DNA from: Hyalangium ruber
Lineage (GTDB): Bacteria; Myxococcota; Myxococcia; Myxococcales; Myxococcaceae
Assembly: GCF_034259325.1 (NCBI RefSeq)
Contig: NZ_JAXIVS010000010.1
Span: forward strand, 338,827 to 402,826
Direction: 5' to 3'
DNA length: 64,000 bases
Below the pieces are notes generated by a model, which did no database searches, was not told the DNA's origin, and saw nothing but the letters and a program-made list of their open reading frames with translations. Made by a program: the position numbers and the translations under genes. Of this stretch, positions 25,614-33,997 are shown one piece after another (position 1 is the stretch's first letter; each line of letters begins with the position of its first letter).

Positions 25614-28600
25614 ATGCGCCTGCCGAAGAAGAAGCCGACCCCTCTGAAGCCGATCAAGCTGCCCGGATGGGTGCTGCCGACGCTGCGGCCCCGGGTGCTT
25701 CTGGCGCAGCTGCGCACCCGGTATCGGACGGACGTGGCCCCCCTGCTGCAGCCCGAGCACGACGCGGAGTACGAGGCCAGGCTCTTCGCGACGCTCAAGA
25801 CCTCCACCCTCCACAAGGCGCACATCACCGTCTTTCCTGAGTACGCCTGGCCGGCGAGCTCGGTCCCTCAGCTGCGAAAGTGGTTGGAGGTGTCTCTGGA
25901 AGAAGGCTGCGCGTGCGTGCTCCCGTTCGAGCACACGCTGCTGAGCAACCTGCCCGAGCTGCTGGACGGGATGGGCGTGGACGCGACTGAGGCAAAGACC
26001 TTCATCGAGGAGCTGGACGCCGCATGCGGTGGCATTGCCAGGGAGCAGGGCTACTGCAACTTCCTCCTCTTCGCGGTGCGGGCGAAAGGCAAGATCCACC
26101 TCGTGCCCCAGGCCAAGCTCGCTCCAGCTGCCTTCGAAGAGCTGGGCCCCAAGCGATTCATCCGGGGCAGCTACGTGCGCCGCATCCAGGGAAAGAACCT
26201 CTCGGTCGCAACAGCCATCTGCTTCGACTTCATCGCACGGGATGAGGCGACGGATGTACGCCCGCGCGAGGCACTTCTGGGAGAGGCAAGACCGGATCTG
26301 CTCATCGTCCCCGAGTGCAACCCTTCACCCCTGAATGCCGTGTATGCCCGTGGGCTGGTGGCCCTCTATGCCGACCCCGCCTGGGCACGCCAACCGCCCG
26401 TGGTGCTCTTCACCAACGTGGCCGCGGGCACATCTCTGCCAGGGCTCAAAAGTTCCTCATTCGGGTCGAGCCGAGCCTTCGGAATGCTTGGCAGGGTCAG
26501 CTCACGGGCGGACTCCTTCTTCCATGAGTTCGGTGGCGTGGTCGCACTCAGGCCCGCTCCCTCCAAGGGATTCGATGAGCTGCCGCATCCCACCCAGAAA
26601 CTGCTGACCATCCGCCCGGAGGAGTCAGCGGTCTGCCTTACCCTGCCCACCCTGGGCTCGGGCCCCACCAAGGACCCGGAAGCAGGGCGCATCCATACCG
26701 ATGTTGAGCCCCTGCGCTATGTCGCGAAGGAGCAGCGCTGGCAGCCGATCCACCACACAGCGCGCCCCCCGCTCGTGCAGGGCGTTCAGGGCATCCCTAC
26801 CGGCTTGCTGGAACATGCGCGCCCCGGAGTTCACACCCAGGAGGAAGAGGACTTCGCTCGGTTGCTGCGTCAGGCCTCGGGCCCGCTCTGGGTTCATGGC
26901 CCGCCCGGCAGTGGCAAGTCCATGCTGACGGCCAGCCAGCTCCATTTGCTCGTCGTGAATCCTGGGTTGGCGCGGGTCGTATGGCTGGACCTGAGCCGCT
27001 CGGAGGGCGGCTCCGTGGACAAGCTGCGGGCGGGCCTGCTGCAGGCGCTGGGCAAGCCGCGCGCGATCGACCGCTCTTCAAAAGAGCAATGGGGCGTCAT
27101 CCAGCAGGAGCTGTCGCGCCGCCCCACCGTGCTCGTCTTGGACAGTTTCGAGTGGTGGTCTGGCGAAGGCGAGGCTCCACTGCCGGCGGAGTTGCGGCAG
27201 ATGGCTTCCTACTGGCCTGGCCGGCTGGTGCTCACCACCCGGGGCGCGGTTCCCGAGGGTGATGCCTTCATCAAGGTTGCTCGCCTGGATGCGAGCCAGG
27301 CCCATGCCTTCCTGAGCCAGGAGGTGAGCCGTCCCGTCGACCGGCTACTCTCGGACGCGGTCCACCGCACCCTTGGTGGCCTGCCGCTAGCGCTCAGCTG
27401 GGTGGCCGGAATGCTGCGCGCCGGGCGCCCTCCCGAAGAGATCTCCGCCGGACTGGAGGTCGCGGAGCAGCGGCGGGCCCAGAGTGTCGATGCCGATGGG
27501 CTGGAGGAACTGCTGAAGGAGAGCACTGCCCAGCTGCCGCCCCAGGCGACCGCCCTCCTGGGCGTGCTCGCGCTGCTGCCTGCGCCCGTGGAGCATGAGG
27601 ATCTCGCGGACATCCTCGGTTTGTCTTCCCAGCAAGTCGACGAGGCACTGGGCGAGCTGGAGGCGCGAAACCTCGTCCTGCGGGAGTCGCGGAGCGAGGG
27701 CAAGGGGGGCAAGGTCTACGGACGTCATCCCGTCGTCCGCCAGTTCGGGCGGGAAGCCACGGCCCTGCGCGAGCATCACCAGAAGCTCCTCGAGGACTGG
27801 ACGCTGAAGCTGTTGAGGTCGCATGGCGGCGACAGGCGCTGGAGAGAGTTTCCGCAGGTCTGGCGACGCTGGGAGCATCTACGCGCCGTGCTGTACTGGC
27901 TCTCCGACAGTCCGCTGCCCGCGCAGCAGCGGCGCTTCCTCCAAGGCTGGCGCAACGCGGACTACCCACTCTGGTCGGGAGGACGCTGGCGGGACCGAGC
28001 AGCTCTGGGCCGCAAGGCGCTCGCGGTGGCGAAGCTGCTCGGGGCGGAGGCAGCACATGACGAGGCGCATGCCGCCTATGACTCGGTGGCGGAGACGGAG
28101 TGGCATCTGGGCATCACGCCCCTCGAAGGTGTCTGGCCGCTCTTCGAGCACGCCGAAGCGCTCATGACAGCGAGCGGCGACCGCGCCGGGCTCGTGATGG
28201 TCGACTACTATCGAGGCCGGCTGCTTCGCCATGAGAAGCGGCTGGTCGAGGCGCGAGCGCGGGCGACAAAAGCCGAGACGGCGGCCCGGGCGCTCCAGGA
28301 TGAACGCCTGCTTGGGCTCGTCCTCAACCTGATGGCGAAGGTGGAGATGAGCGAGGGAAACCTGCTCATTGCCCGCGAGCGGTTTGGCGAGGCCCGCGAG
28401 TGCTTCAAGCGGCAGAAGGATGACGAGATGGTGGCGATCGTCGACCGCAACGAGGGCCAGCTTGCCTTCAAGCAGGACCTGCTCGGCCAGGCGCTCGAGC
28501 TGCTCGAGCGCTCCATGAGTGGGTTCCAGGCGCTCCGGCTCGAAGTGGAGGAGGCAGAGGCCGCCAATCACCACGCTCAGGTGCTCGCGAAGCTCGGTGA

Positions 28601-28724
28601 GTTCGACGAAGCCGAGGCGGAGTTCCGCTGGGCTCGAGGCATCATCGAGGAGCTCGGTGCAGCGGTCCGCGAAGAAGAGTTCAAGCAGACCGAGAAGCTG
28701 ATTGAGGCGAGCCGGAAGGGCTGA
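25614..28724 (+). CDS. Nitrilase-domain / NB-ARC STAND ATPase / TPR fusion
   Basis: 1,036 residues, ATG with AGAGGT upstream. Residues 25-390 form a nitrilase-superfamily (carbon-nitrogen hydrolase) domain with the full triad: Glu76 in FPEYAWP, Lys168 in PQAKLAP, Cys203 in ATAICFDF. Residues 400-640 are an NB-ARC/STAND ATPase: Walker A GPPGSGKS (429-436), Walker B VLVLDSFE (about 507-514), sensor LVLTTRG, and GGLPLAL near 588. A winged-helix segment follows, and residues 780-1030 are TPR-like helices. STAND proteins with an N-terminal effector and C-terminal sensor repeats act in signalling or antiphage immunity; nitrilase domains also occur in defence-associated reverse transcriptases. The end overlaps a convergent gene by 44 bp. 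Confidence 0.9.
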   Translation: MRLPKKKPTPLKPIKLPGWVLPTLRPRVLLAQLRTRYRTDVAPLLQPEHDAEYEARLFATLKTSTLHKAHITVFPEYAWPASSVPQLRKWLEVSLEEGCACVLPFEHTLLSNLPELLDGMGVDATEAKTFIEELDAACGGIAREQGYCNFLLFAVRAKGKIHLVPQAKLAPAAFEELGPKRFIRGSYVRRIQGKNLSVATAICFDFIARDEATDVRPREALLGEARPDLLIVPECNPSPLNAVYARGLVALYADPAWARQPPVVLFTNVAAGTSLPGLKSSSFGSSRAFGMLGRVSSRADSFFHEFGGVVALRPAPSKGFDELPHPTQKLLTIRPEESAVCLTLPTLGSGPTKDPEAGRIHTDVEPLRYVAKEQRWQPIHHTARPPLVQGVQGIPTGLLEHARPGVHTQEEEDFARLLRQASGPLWVHGPPGSGKSMLTASQLHLLVVNPGLARVVWLDLSRSEGGSVDKLRAGLLQALGKPRAIDRSSKEQWGVIQQELSRRPTVLVLDSFEWWSGEGEAPLPAELRQMASYWPGRLVLTTRGAVPEGDAFIKVARLDASQAHAFLSQEVSRPVDRLLSDAVHRTLGGLPLALSWVAGMLRAGRPPEEISAGLEVAEQRRAQSVDADGLEELLKESTAQLPPQATALLGVLALLPAPVEHEDLADILGLSSQQVDEALGELEARNLVLRESRSEGKGGKVYGRHPVVRQFGREATALREHHQKLLEDWTLKLLRSHGGDRRWREFPQVWRRWEHLRAVLYWLSDSPLPAQQRRFLQGWRNADYPLWSGGRWRDRAALGRKALAVAKLLGAEAAHDEAHAAYDSVAETEWHLGITPLEGVWPLFEHAEALMTASGDRAGLVMVDYYRGRLLRHEKRLVEARARATKAETAARALQDERLLGLVLNLMAKVEMSEGNLLIARERFGEARECFKRQKDDEMVAIVDRNEGQLAFKQDLLGQALELLERSMSGFQALRLEVEEAEAANHHAQVLAKLGEFDEAEAEFRWARGIIEELGAAVREEEFKQTEKLIEASRKG

Positions 28725-29226
28725 GGCGGTGAGTGTAGCCCGCCACCAGGCGGGAGAGGACCTGCTCCGCATACTTGGAGGCCGTCACCGCATCGATTCC
28801 CACGGACTGGAGGAACTGCTCCACCACGCGCTGGGCCTCCTCGGGACTTTCCAGCAGGAGCGCCTCATGCCGACCGCCACCTCCATCGTGGACGGATTGA
28901 TTCAGGCGAGCACGAGAGGCCTGACGCTGCACGAGCAAGACGCCCTCTGAGAGCTGATGAACCTCGAAGGCCGAGAGCGGCAGTGGCATGTATGCTGCCG
29001 GACTCGTCTGGTCATACGGCTGCCGCTGTCTCCCGAGCAGAGGCTTACCGTAGAAGCCGAGCCACAGCACCGCGGCCTCCGAGGCATCGAGCCAGCGCGC
29101 AGCGCCATGGGGGCGCAGTTCCAGCCGAGAACCCAGAGCACACTGTCCAACGCCGCTAATGCCGGGAAGAGTCGTCGCCTCGAAGAACAGGTGGAGGCTT
29201 GGCTGCCATGGCACCTCGACGGACAT
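28681..29226 (-). CDS. Hypothetical protein convergent to the nitrilase-STAND gene
   Basis: 181 residues from the ATG at 29226, which has AGGGG at ideal spacing; a GTG two codons earlier is also possible. No signal peptide or membrane segment. The N-terminal half looks globular (SLHLFFEATTLPGISGVG, AAVLWLGFYGKPLLG) and the C-terminal half helical (EEAQRVVEQFLQSVG, KYAEQVLSRLVAGYTH). I do not recognise the family. Its last 44 bp overlap the end of the nitrilase-STAND gene on the opposite strand. Plus-strand frames here are short and have no usable starts, so this frame is the likely gene. Confidence 0.6.
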   Translation of the reverse strand: MSVEVPWQPSLHLFFEATTLPGISGVGQCALGSRLELRPHGAARWLDASEAAVLWLGFYGKPLLGRQRQPYDQTSPAAYMPLPLSAFEVHQLSEGVLLVQRQASRARLNQSVHDGGGGRHEALLLESPEEAQRVVEQFLQSVGIDAVTASKYAEQVLSRLVAGYTHRLSPSGSPQSASRSA

Positions 29227-29437
29227 GGACACCCCTGCGGCTCAGCCAGATGCGGCTGTTAGCCGTATAACCTGATTATTGCTTGGCTGCCTGCCAGCTT
29301 CAGCCTTCTTTTCACAAAGGTGCGCATCAAGCCGGTGAGGGGACAAGGTCGGTTCTTCGCCGCCAGGGGTGGGTGTCCGAAACTGGCTGCACGCTCCTAC
29401 ATGCGGCACATCGTACTGTCTGAGTACGCTGACGGCT

Positions 29438-29456
29438 GCCTACGTGTGACGTAGGC
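29438..29456. promoter_or_regulatory. Palindrome just upstream of kinase gene
   Basis: Perfect 8-bp inverted repeat GCCTACGT-GTG-ACGTAGGC, 20 bp before the kinase ATG. Its place between promoter and start fits a repressor operator; an RNA hairpin near the ribosome site is the alternative. Confidence 0.4.
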
Positions 29457-29476
29457 TATGACCCTCGAGCCATTTC

Positions 29477-31000
29477 ATGGGCAGAGCACACGTACCCGCG
29501 CCGCACCCGGACTGTCTCCCCGAGGGGACGGTGGTGGGCAATTGGCGCGTGGTGCGGCGACAAGGCCAGGGCACCTATGGGGCCGTCTACCGCGTCGTTC
29601 CCGAGGGCCAGGAATCGGCGGCTCCCGTGGCGCTCAAGCTCGCCCTGTACCCGTGGGATCCGCGCTTCGTGCGCGAGGTCGTGCTGCTGTCTCGCATCCA
29701 GCACCCGAGCGTCCCGAGCCTTCGGGACCATGGCTTCTGGAGGCATCCTTCGGGCGCGGCCCATCCCTACTTCGCCATGGAGTGGGTGGAGGGCACGTCG
29801 CTGTATGCCTGGGCGCGGGAGTCCAACCCCACCTCTCGACAGGTGCTCCAGCTCCTTGCCCAGCTGGCCCGCGCGCTCCAGGCCACTCATGCGGCCGGTG
29901 CCGTGCATCGGGATGTCAAAGGCGACAATGTGTTGGTGCGGCGCGAGGACCGCCGCGCCTTTCTCACCGACTTCGGCGCGGGGAACTACCCGGGCGCGGT
30001 GCGCCTGACGTGGCAGTCGTTGCCTCCTGGGACACCGGCCTACCGTTCTCCCGAGGCGTGGCGGTTCCTGACCCGCTTCGGCTTCTCGGCGGATGCCCAC
30101 TACGAAGCCGGGCCAGGCGATGACCTCTTCGCGTTGGGAGTGGCCGCTTACCGGCTCGTCACCGGCGAGTACCCGTCGGAGGAAGGGCACCTCTGGCTGC
30201 CGAACGGCGCCGGCGCGAGGCCTCCGCTGGAGCTCAATCCCCGGGTCGTGCCGCAGCTCAGTGAATTGATCCTTCGCATGCTCGCGGTACTCGCCGAGGC
30301 ACGCGGCACGGCGGGAGCGCTGGCCGAGGACTTGGAACTCGCAGCGGAGCGCTCGGGCCTGGAGGCGGATCACCCCCTCTTCGTTCCTGAGTCGTCTCCT
30401 CCCGCGCCCCAGCTTCAGCAGGAGGCCCTCGACCCCTTCCAGCCTCCGTGGGATATGGAGGAGGTGCGCTCCTCCGAGCAGCCAGCACCCACCCCTCCTG
30501 TCGAGCCTGCGCCGATGGAAGCTCAGGTGCCCGTTCCTGGGCCAGCGCGTGCGCGGCGCCCCCGCCTGCCCTGGTTCGCGGTAGCGGCCGCTGGAGTGCT
30601 GCTGCTCCTATGGGCTGGGCACATCGTGCATGCGTGGGTCGAGAAGGTGTCTGCGCAGGCACAGGCGGCGCTGGAGACGGACGCCCCGGACGCCGGCACT
30701 TCGGCTGTCGGGGATACCTCGCTGACAGCGCCTCTTGCTTCCGCTCACGTCCCCGCCAGCCGCGAAGCGGTTGCCCTTGATGAGTCTCCAAAGTTGTTCC
30801 CGGGACAGCGCAAACCGGATGCGAAAGGCCAGTGCCCGGACCAAGAGCAGGTCGCTATCAACGGTGGCTGCTGGGTGAACGTCGCGATGGGTGCCGACGC
30901 CTGTGAGCGCAATGGCTACGTGTACCTCCAGGGCAAGTGCTACGCCCCCTCCTTTGCTCCGCCCCGTAAACCCACCTCGGAGCCTGGAGAGCCTCGCTAA
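29477..31000 (+). CDS. Membrane serine/threonine protein kinase
   Basis: 507 residues, ATG start. The cytoplasmic kinase domain (about 20-300) has a glycine loop (GQGTYGAVY), ATP-binding Lys54 (ALKLALY), catalytic loop VHRDVKGDNVL (His144-Asp146) and DFG (TDFGAGN), all canonical, unlike the kinase at the left edge. The APE-equivalent SPEAW is present. A Pro-rich linker (about 310-360) leads to one transmembrane helix (364-388), and a periplasmic tail with four cysteines ends the protein (QCPDQEQ, GGCWVN, DACERNG, GKCYAPS), a small disulfide domain often seen on myxobacterial kinases. Signal and substrates are unknown. It is convergent with the hydrolase gene across a shared terminator. Confidence 0.93.
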   Translation: MGRAHVPAPHPDCLPEGTVVGNWRVVRRQGQGTYGAVYRVVPEGQESAAPVALKLALYPWDPRFVREVVLLSRIQHPSVPSLRDHGFWRHPSGAAHPYFAMEWVEGTSLYAWARESNPTSRQVLQLLAQLARALQATHAAGAVHRDVKGDNVLVRREDRRAFLTDFGAGNYPGAVRLTWQSLPPGTPAYRSPEAWRFLTRFGFSADAHYEAGPGDDLFALGVAAYRLVTGEYPSEEGHLWLPNGAGARPPLELNPRVVPQLSELILRMLAVLAEARGTAGALAEDLELAAERSGLEADHPLFVPESSPPAPQLQQEALDPFQPPWDMEEVRSSEQPAPTPPVEPAPMEAQVPVPGPARARRPRLPWFAVAAAGVLLLLWAGHIVHAWVEKVSAQAQAALETDAPDAGTSAVGDTSLTAPLASAHVPASREAVALDESPKLFPGQRKPDAKGQCPDQEQVAINGGCWVNVAMGADACERNGYVYLQGKCYAPSFAPPRKPTSEPGEPR

Positions 31001-31025
31001 CCCCCTGAAGAAAGGGCTTCAGACA

Positions 31026-31050
31026 AACCTGTCTGACAACCAGACAGGTT
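31026..31050. terminator. Bidirectional palindromic terminator, also a repeated element
   Basis: A perfect 10-bp stem AACCTGTCTG / CAGACAGGTT with a 5-base loop, with A before and T after it, between the convergent kinase (ends 31000) and hydrolase (ends 31058). A near-identical copy lies at 49355-49378. Confidence 0.8.
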
Positions 31051-31057
31051 TTGGGAC

Positions 31058-31864
31058 TCAGGCGAACTTCCGCGCGAGGAAGTCGAGCAGGGCCCGGTTC
31101 ACATCGCTCGGGTTCTCGATGGTGCTGGTGTGACCGGCACGGGGGATGCGCACCAACTCCGAGCCGGCGATGGCCTGGTGGATGCGCTCGGCCTTGGCGG
31201 GCACGGTGGCCACGTCTTCCTCTCCGACGAGGACCAGCGTCGGGCAGCGGATGTTCTTCAGCTCCTCATGGATGCTCGAACGGTCGATGACTCCCGTCAC
31301 CGCGCGGTGGATGTTTCGCTCGAGCCCCGCGAGGCGACCTTCCCACTCTCGCCGCAGCTCGGCTCGGGCCGGGTCGGTCAGGAAGCTCTGGCCGAACATG
31401 ATCCGCATCACCTTCGACACGACGAGCCTCGCGCCGAGCAGCCGCACGACCCACGAGAGCTGGCGGTACCTCGGCTTGTTCTCCGCCGGCTCCGGGTCGG
31501 CGCTGGTCTCCATCAGGATGCAGGACTTCAAGAGCTCCGGATGCCGTGCCGCCAGTCGCATGGCCACGAAGCCACCCATGGACAGGCCGACGAAATGCAC
31601 CGGCTTGTCGGGGGAGCGCTGTCGGATCAGCTCCGCGGCGTCCTCGGCCAGTGAGTCCATGTCGAGCCGGTCAGCTGTCTTCTCGGACCGGCCCTGCCCG
31701 CGATGGTCGAAGGTGATGACGCGGTAGCGGTCCTTCAGGACGGCGACCTGCTCGCGGAACATCTCCCCGGACCACAACAGTCCATGGGAGAAGACGATCG
31801 TATCGGTACCGGCGCCGTGCTCCTCGTAATAGAGCTGCGCGCCATGGATCCGGATGTGCGGCAT
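31058..31864 (-). CDS. Alpha/beta hydrolase
   Basis: 268 residues from the ATG at 31864 (MPHIRIHGAQLYYEE); the frame stays open upstream but that part runs antisense into ptuA. Typical alpha/beta hydrolase landmarks are present: oxyanion region FSHGLLWSG, nucleophile Ser in GLSMGGF, acid Asp in VGEEDVATV, and catalytic His in RAGHTSTIENP. The family covers esterases, lipases, dehalogenases and C-C hydrolases, so the substrate is unknown. No signal peptide, hence cytoplasmic. It is divergent from ptuA by 118 bp. Confidence 0.9.
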   Translation of the reverse strand: MPHIRIHGAQLYYEEHGAGTDTIVFSHGLLWSGEMFREQVAVLKDRYRVITFDHRGQGRSEKTADRLDMDSLAEDAAELIRQRSPDKPVHFVGLSMGGFVAMRLAARHPELLKSCILMETSADPEPAENKPRYRQLSWVVRLLGARLVVSKVMRIMFGQSFLTDPARAELRREWEGRLAGLERNIHRAVTGVIDRSSIHEELKNIRCPTLVLVGEEDVATVPAKAERIHQAIAGSELVRIPRAGHTSTIENPSDVNRALLDFLARKFA

Positions 31865-31982
31865 GCGAACTTTCAAGAGTGATGAGACGCCGCGCTCACT
31901 GTACAGGGCGCCGGGAATTCTCGTGCGCCCGTGGTGCCTGTGACGATACAACCCGCCAGAGAGTGTCCAGGTAGGGGAATGG

Positions 31983-33287
31983 ATGAGGATCGAGCGCATC
32001 GAGCTCAAGAACTTTCGCGGCTTCGAGTCGCGCACCTTGGAGCTCGCTCCATCGTTCAACATCCTCATCGGCGACAACGGCACTGGAAAGACCGCCATCC
32101 TTGATGCGCTCTCCATTGGCGCGGGAGCCCTGTTCCTCGGGCTCGATGGGGCCTCCCCACCTGGTATCCACCGTCTCGATGTGCGCCGTGTCACTCACAA
32201 GCTGGGAGAGGTTCTCACCCTGGAGGCGGCCTACCCCGCGCAGATCACCTGCTCTGGCATCATCGGAGACAAGGCTCTCCAGTGGGCTCGAACCCTTGAA
32301 GGGCCGACCAAGCACACGACCCACGGGGGCGCGAGTGAGCTCGCTCGACTCGGTACCACCTGGAACAATCGGGTAAGGGCTGGGAAAGAGCTCACCCTTC
32401 CACTCATCTCGTACTACGGCACGGGCAGGCTGTGGCTCCAGCGGCGCGAGCGGCGCTCCACTTCCTCGGATGGTGCGCGCGTCCTGCGGCCTGGCTCCCG
32501 CTTCCGCGGCTATCGCGGCTGCCTCGACCCCAGCTCCGACCACAAGGGCTTTGTCTCCTGGTTCAAGACGATGGAGCTGATCCAGATCCAGAAAGGACAG
32601 GAGCTCGGAACGCTTGCCGCGGTGAAACAAGCGCTGAGCAAGTGTCTGCGCGGCTGGCGGGAGGTGCTCTACGACTTCCGGCTCGGAGCACTGATCGCGA
32701 GAAACGAGAACACGCAACTTCCCTTCGAGATGCTCAGCGACGGCGTGCGCAACATCCTCGCCATGGTGGGGGATATCGCTTACCGGGCGGCCACCCTCAA
32801 CCCGCACCTGCGCGAGGAGGCATCCTCGAAAACCCCCGGCATCGTCCTCATCGACGAGATCGATCTACACCTTCATCCTCTCTGGCAACGTGAAGTCGTG
32901 GATGATCTGCGCGCTGTCTTCCCCGCCATCCAGTTCGTGGCGACAACGCACTCTCCCTTCATCATCCAGTCCCTTCGCAAGAACGAGCTCATCAACCTGG
33001 ATGATGCCGCGAGGGAGACGCTCCCGAGCCGGAGTATCGAGGACATCGCCGAAGCGGTGATGGGGGTCGAGCTGCCCCAGCGCAGCCATCGACACCAGGA
33101 GATGATGGTGGCAGCGCGGGCCTATTATGAGGCGCTCGAGGAAGCCAAGAGCGCCAATGGCCGCAAGCTGGCGGCGCTCAAACGGAAGCTGGACGAGCTC
33201 TCCGCTCCGTTCAGCGATGATGTCGCGTACCACGCGTTCCTCGAGATGCAGCGGCGCGCCGCGAAGCTCCCAGGAGACAAGGGATGA
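31983..33287 (+). CDS. ptuA: Septu PtuA-type ATPase (OLD/AAA_21-like)
   Basis: 434 residues. ABC/SMC-like ATPase: opening FRGFESRTLEL, Walker A GDNGTGKT (about 30-37), a long insert, signature-like LSDGVRN, Walker B IVLIDEIDLHLHP (about 290) and the switch His in FVATTHSPFI. These are the features of the AAA ATPase that partners an HNH nuclease in Septu (PtuAB) antiphage systems. The stop overlaps the next gene's start (ATGA at 33284-33287). The codon choice looks less GC-biased than the neighbours (for example TTT, GCT, CCA early on), suggesting acquisition by transfer. PtuA normally holds PtuB inactive until phage infection. Confidence 0.88.
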   Translation: MRIERIELKNFRGFESRTLELAPSFNILIGDNGTGKTAILDALSIGAGALFLGLDGASPPGIHRLDVRRVTHKLGEVLTLEAAYPAQITCSGIIGDKALQWARTLEGPTKHTTHGGASELARLGTTWNNRVRAGKELTLPLISYYGTGRLWLQRRERRSTSSDGARVLRPGSRFRGYRGCLDPSSDHKGFVSWFKTMELIQIQKGQELGTLAAVKQALSKCLRGWREVLYDFRLGALIARNENTQLPFEMLSDGVRNILAMVGDIAYRAATLNPHLREEASSKTPGIVLIDEIDLHLHPLWQREVVDDLRAVFPAIQFVATTHSPFIIQSLRKNELINLDDAARETLPSRSIEDIAEAVMGVELPQRSHRHQEMMVAARAYYEALEEAKSANGRKLAALKRKLDELSAPFSDDVAYHAFLEMQRRAAKLPGDKG

Positions 33288-33979
33288 GGCCCGTGGAGCG
33301 CGGGAGCTGGCCGCTGGATGCCCAGGGAACGCCCCGGGCCTTCGCGGAGTACGCCGAGGCACGAGGCGAGCTCATCGCCCGGCTCGGTGAGTACTGTTCG
33401 TTCTGCGAGAGCCAGCTCAACGCGAGCCTGGCTGTCGAGCATGTCCTGCCCAAGAAGCCCAACCCACGCCGAGCGTTGGACTGGGACAACTTCTTGCTGG
33501 CTTGCGTGAACTGCAACAGCACCAAGGGCACCAAGCCTGTTCGCCGAGGGAAGCACTACTGGCCCGACCGCGACAACACGGCGCGTGCGTTTACCTACAA
33601 GGCGGATGGAGTCGTGACACTGGCGCCGGGCCTGACGGGCCCCCAGCAAAAGGTCGCGAAACGCACGCTGGAGCTGACCGGGCTCCACAAGCTCCCGACG
33701 AAAGACCCCAAAGCCAGCGACCGGCGCTGGATGCATCGCCGCGATGCATGGGGACGCGCCGAACGCGCGCGAACCTGCCTGGCGGCCTGCGACACGCCAG
33801 ACATGAGGCAATGCATCATCGAGCAGGCGACCGCGCTCGGCTACTGGTCGATCTGGATGACCGTCTTCTCCGCGGACTCGGACATGCGCCAGCGGCTCAT
33901 CGCCGCATTCACGGGAACCAGCGCCGGCTGCTTCGATATGCAGACCCAACCCGTCGCGCGCCCCAGCGGCGCTCTTTGA
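33284..33979 (+). CDS. ptuB: Septu PtuB-type HNH endonuclease
   Basis: 231 residues coupled to ptuA by an ATGA overlap. The HNH/beta-beta-alpha-metal core is clear: CSFCE zinc pair, AVEHVLPK with the catalytic His, then DWDNFLLACVNCNSTKG giving the Asn and the second zinc pair (CVNC). The C-terminal helical part is less conserved. In Septu the HNH subunit is the nuclease effector released or activated by PtuA. Neighbours outside the pair are a hydrolase and a lipase, and there is no reverse transcriptase, so this is a stand-alone Septu rather than a PtuAB-bearing retron. The gene ends 18 bp before the convergent lipase end. Confidence 0.88.
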   Translation: MRPVERGSWPLDAQGTPRAFAEYAEARGELIARLGEYCSFCESQLNASLAVEHVLPKKPNPRRALDWDNFLLACVNCNSTKGTKPVRRGKHYWPDRDNTARAFTYKADGVVTLAPGLTGPQQKVAKRTLELTGLHKLPTKDPKASDRRWMHRRDAWGRAERARTCLAACDTPDMRQCIIEQATALGYWSIWMTVFSADSDMRQRLIAAFTGTSAGCFDMQTQPVARPSGAL

Positions 33980-33997
33980 GCTCGCAGGGACGAGGCT

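Noticed and set aside
29282..29299. Possible sigma-54 promoter (TTGG-N10-GC)
   Set aside because: Spacing fits but both boxes diverge from consensus and it is 190 bp from the kinase start.
31865..32194. N-terminal extension of the alpha/beta hydrolase
   Set aside because: It has no ribosome site, is antisense to ptuA and does not belong to the fold, which starts at 31864.
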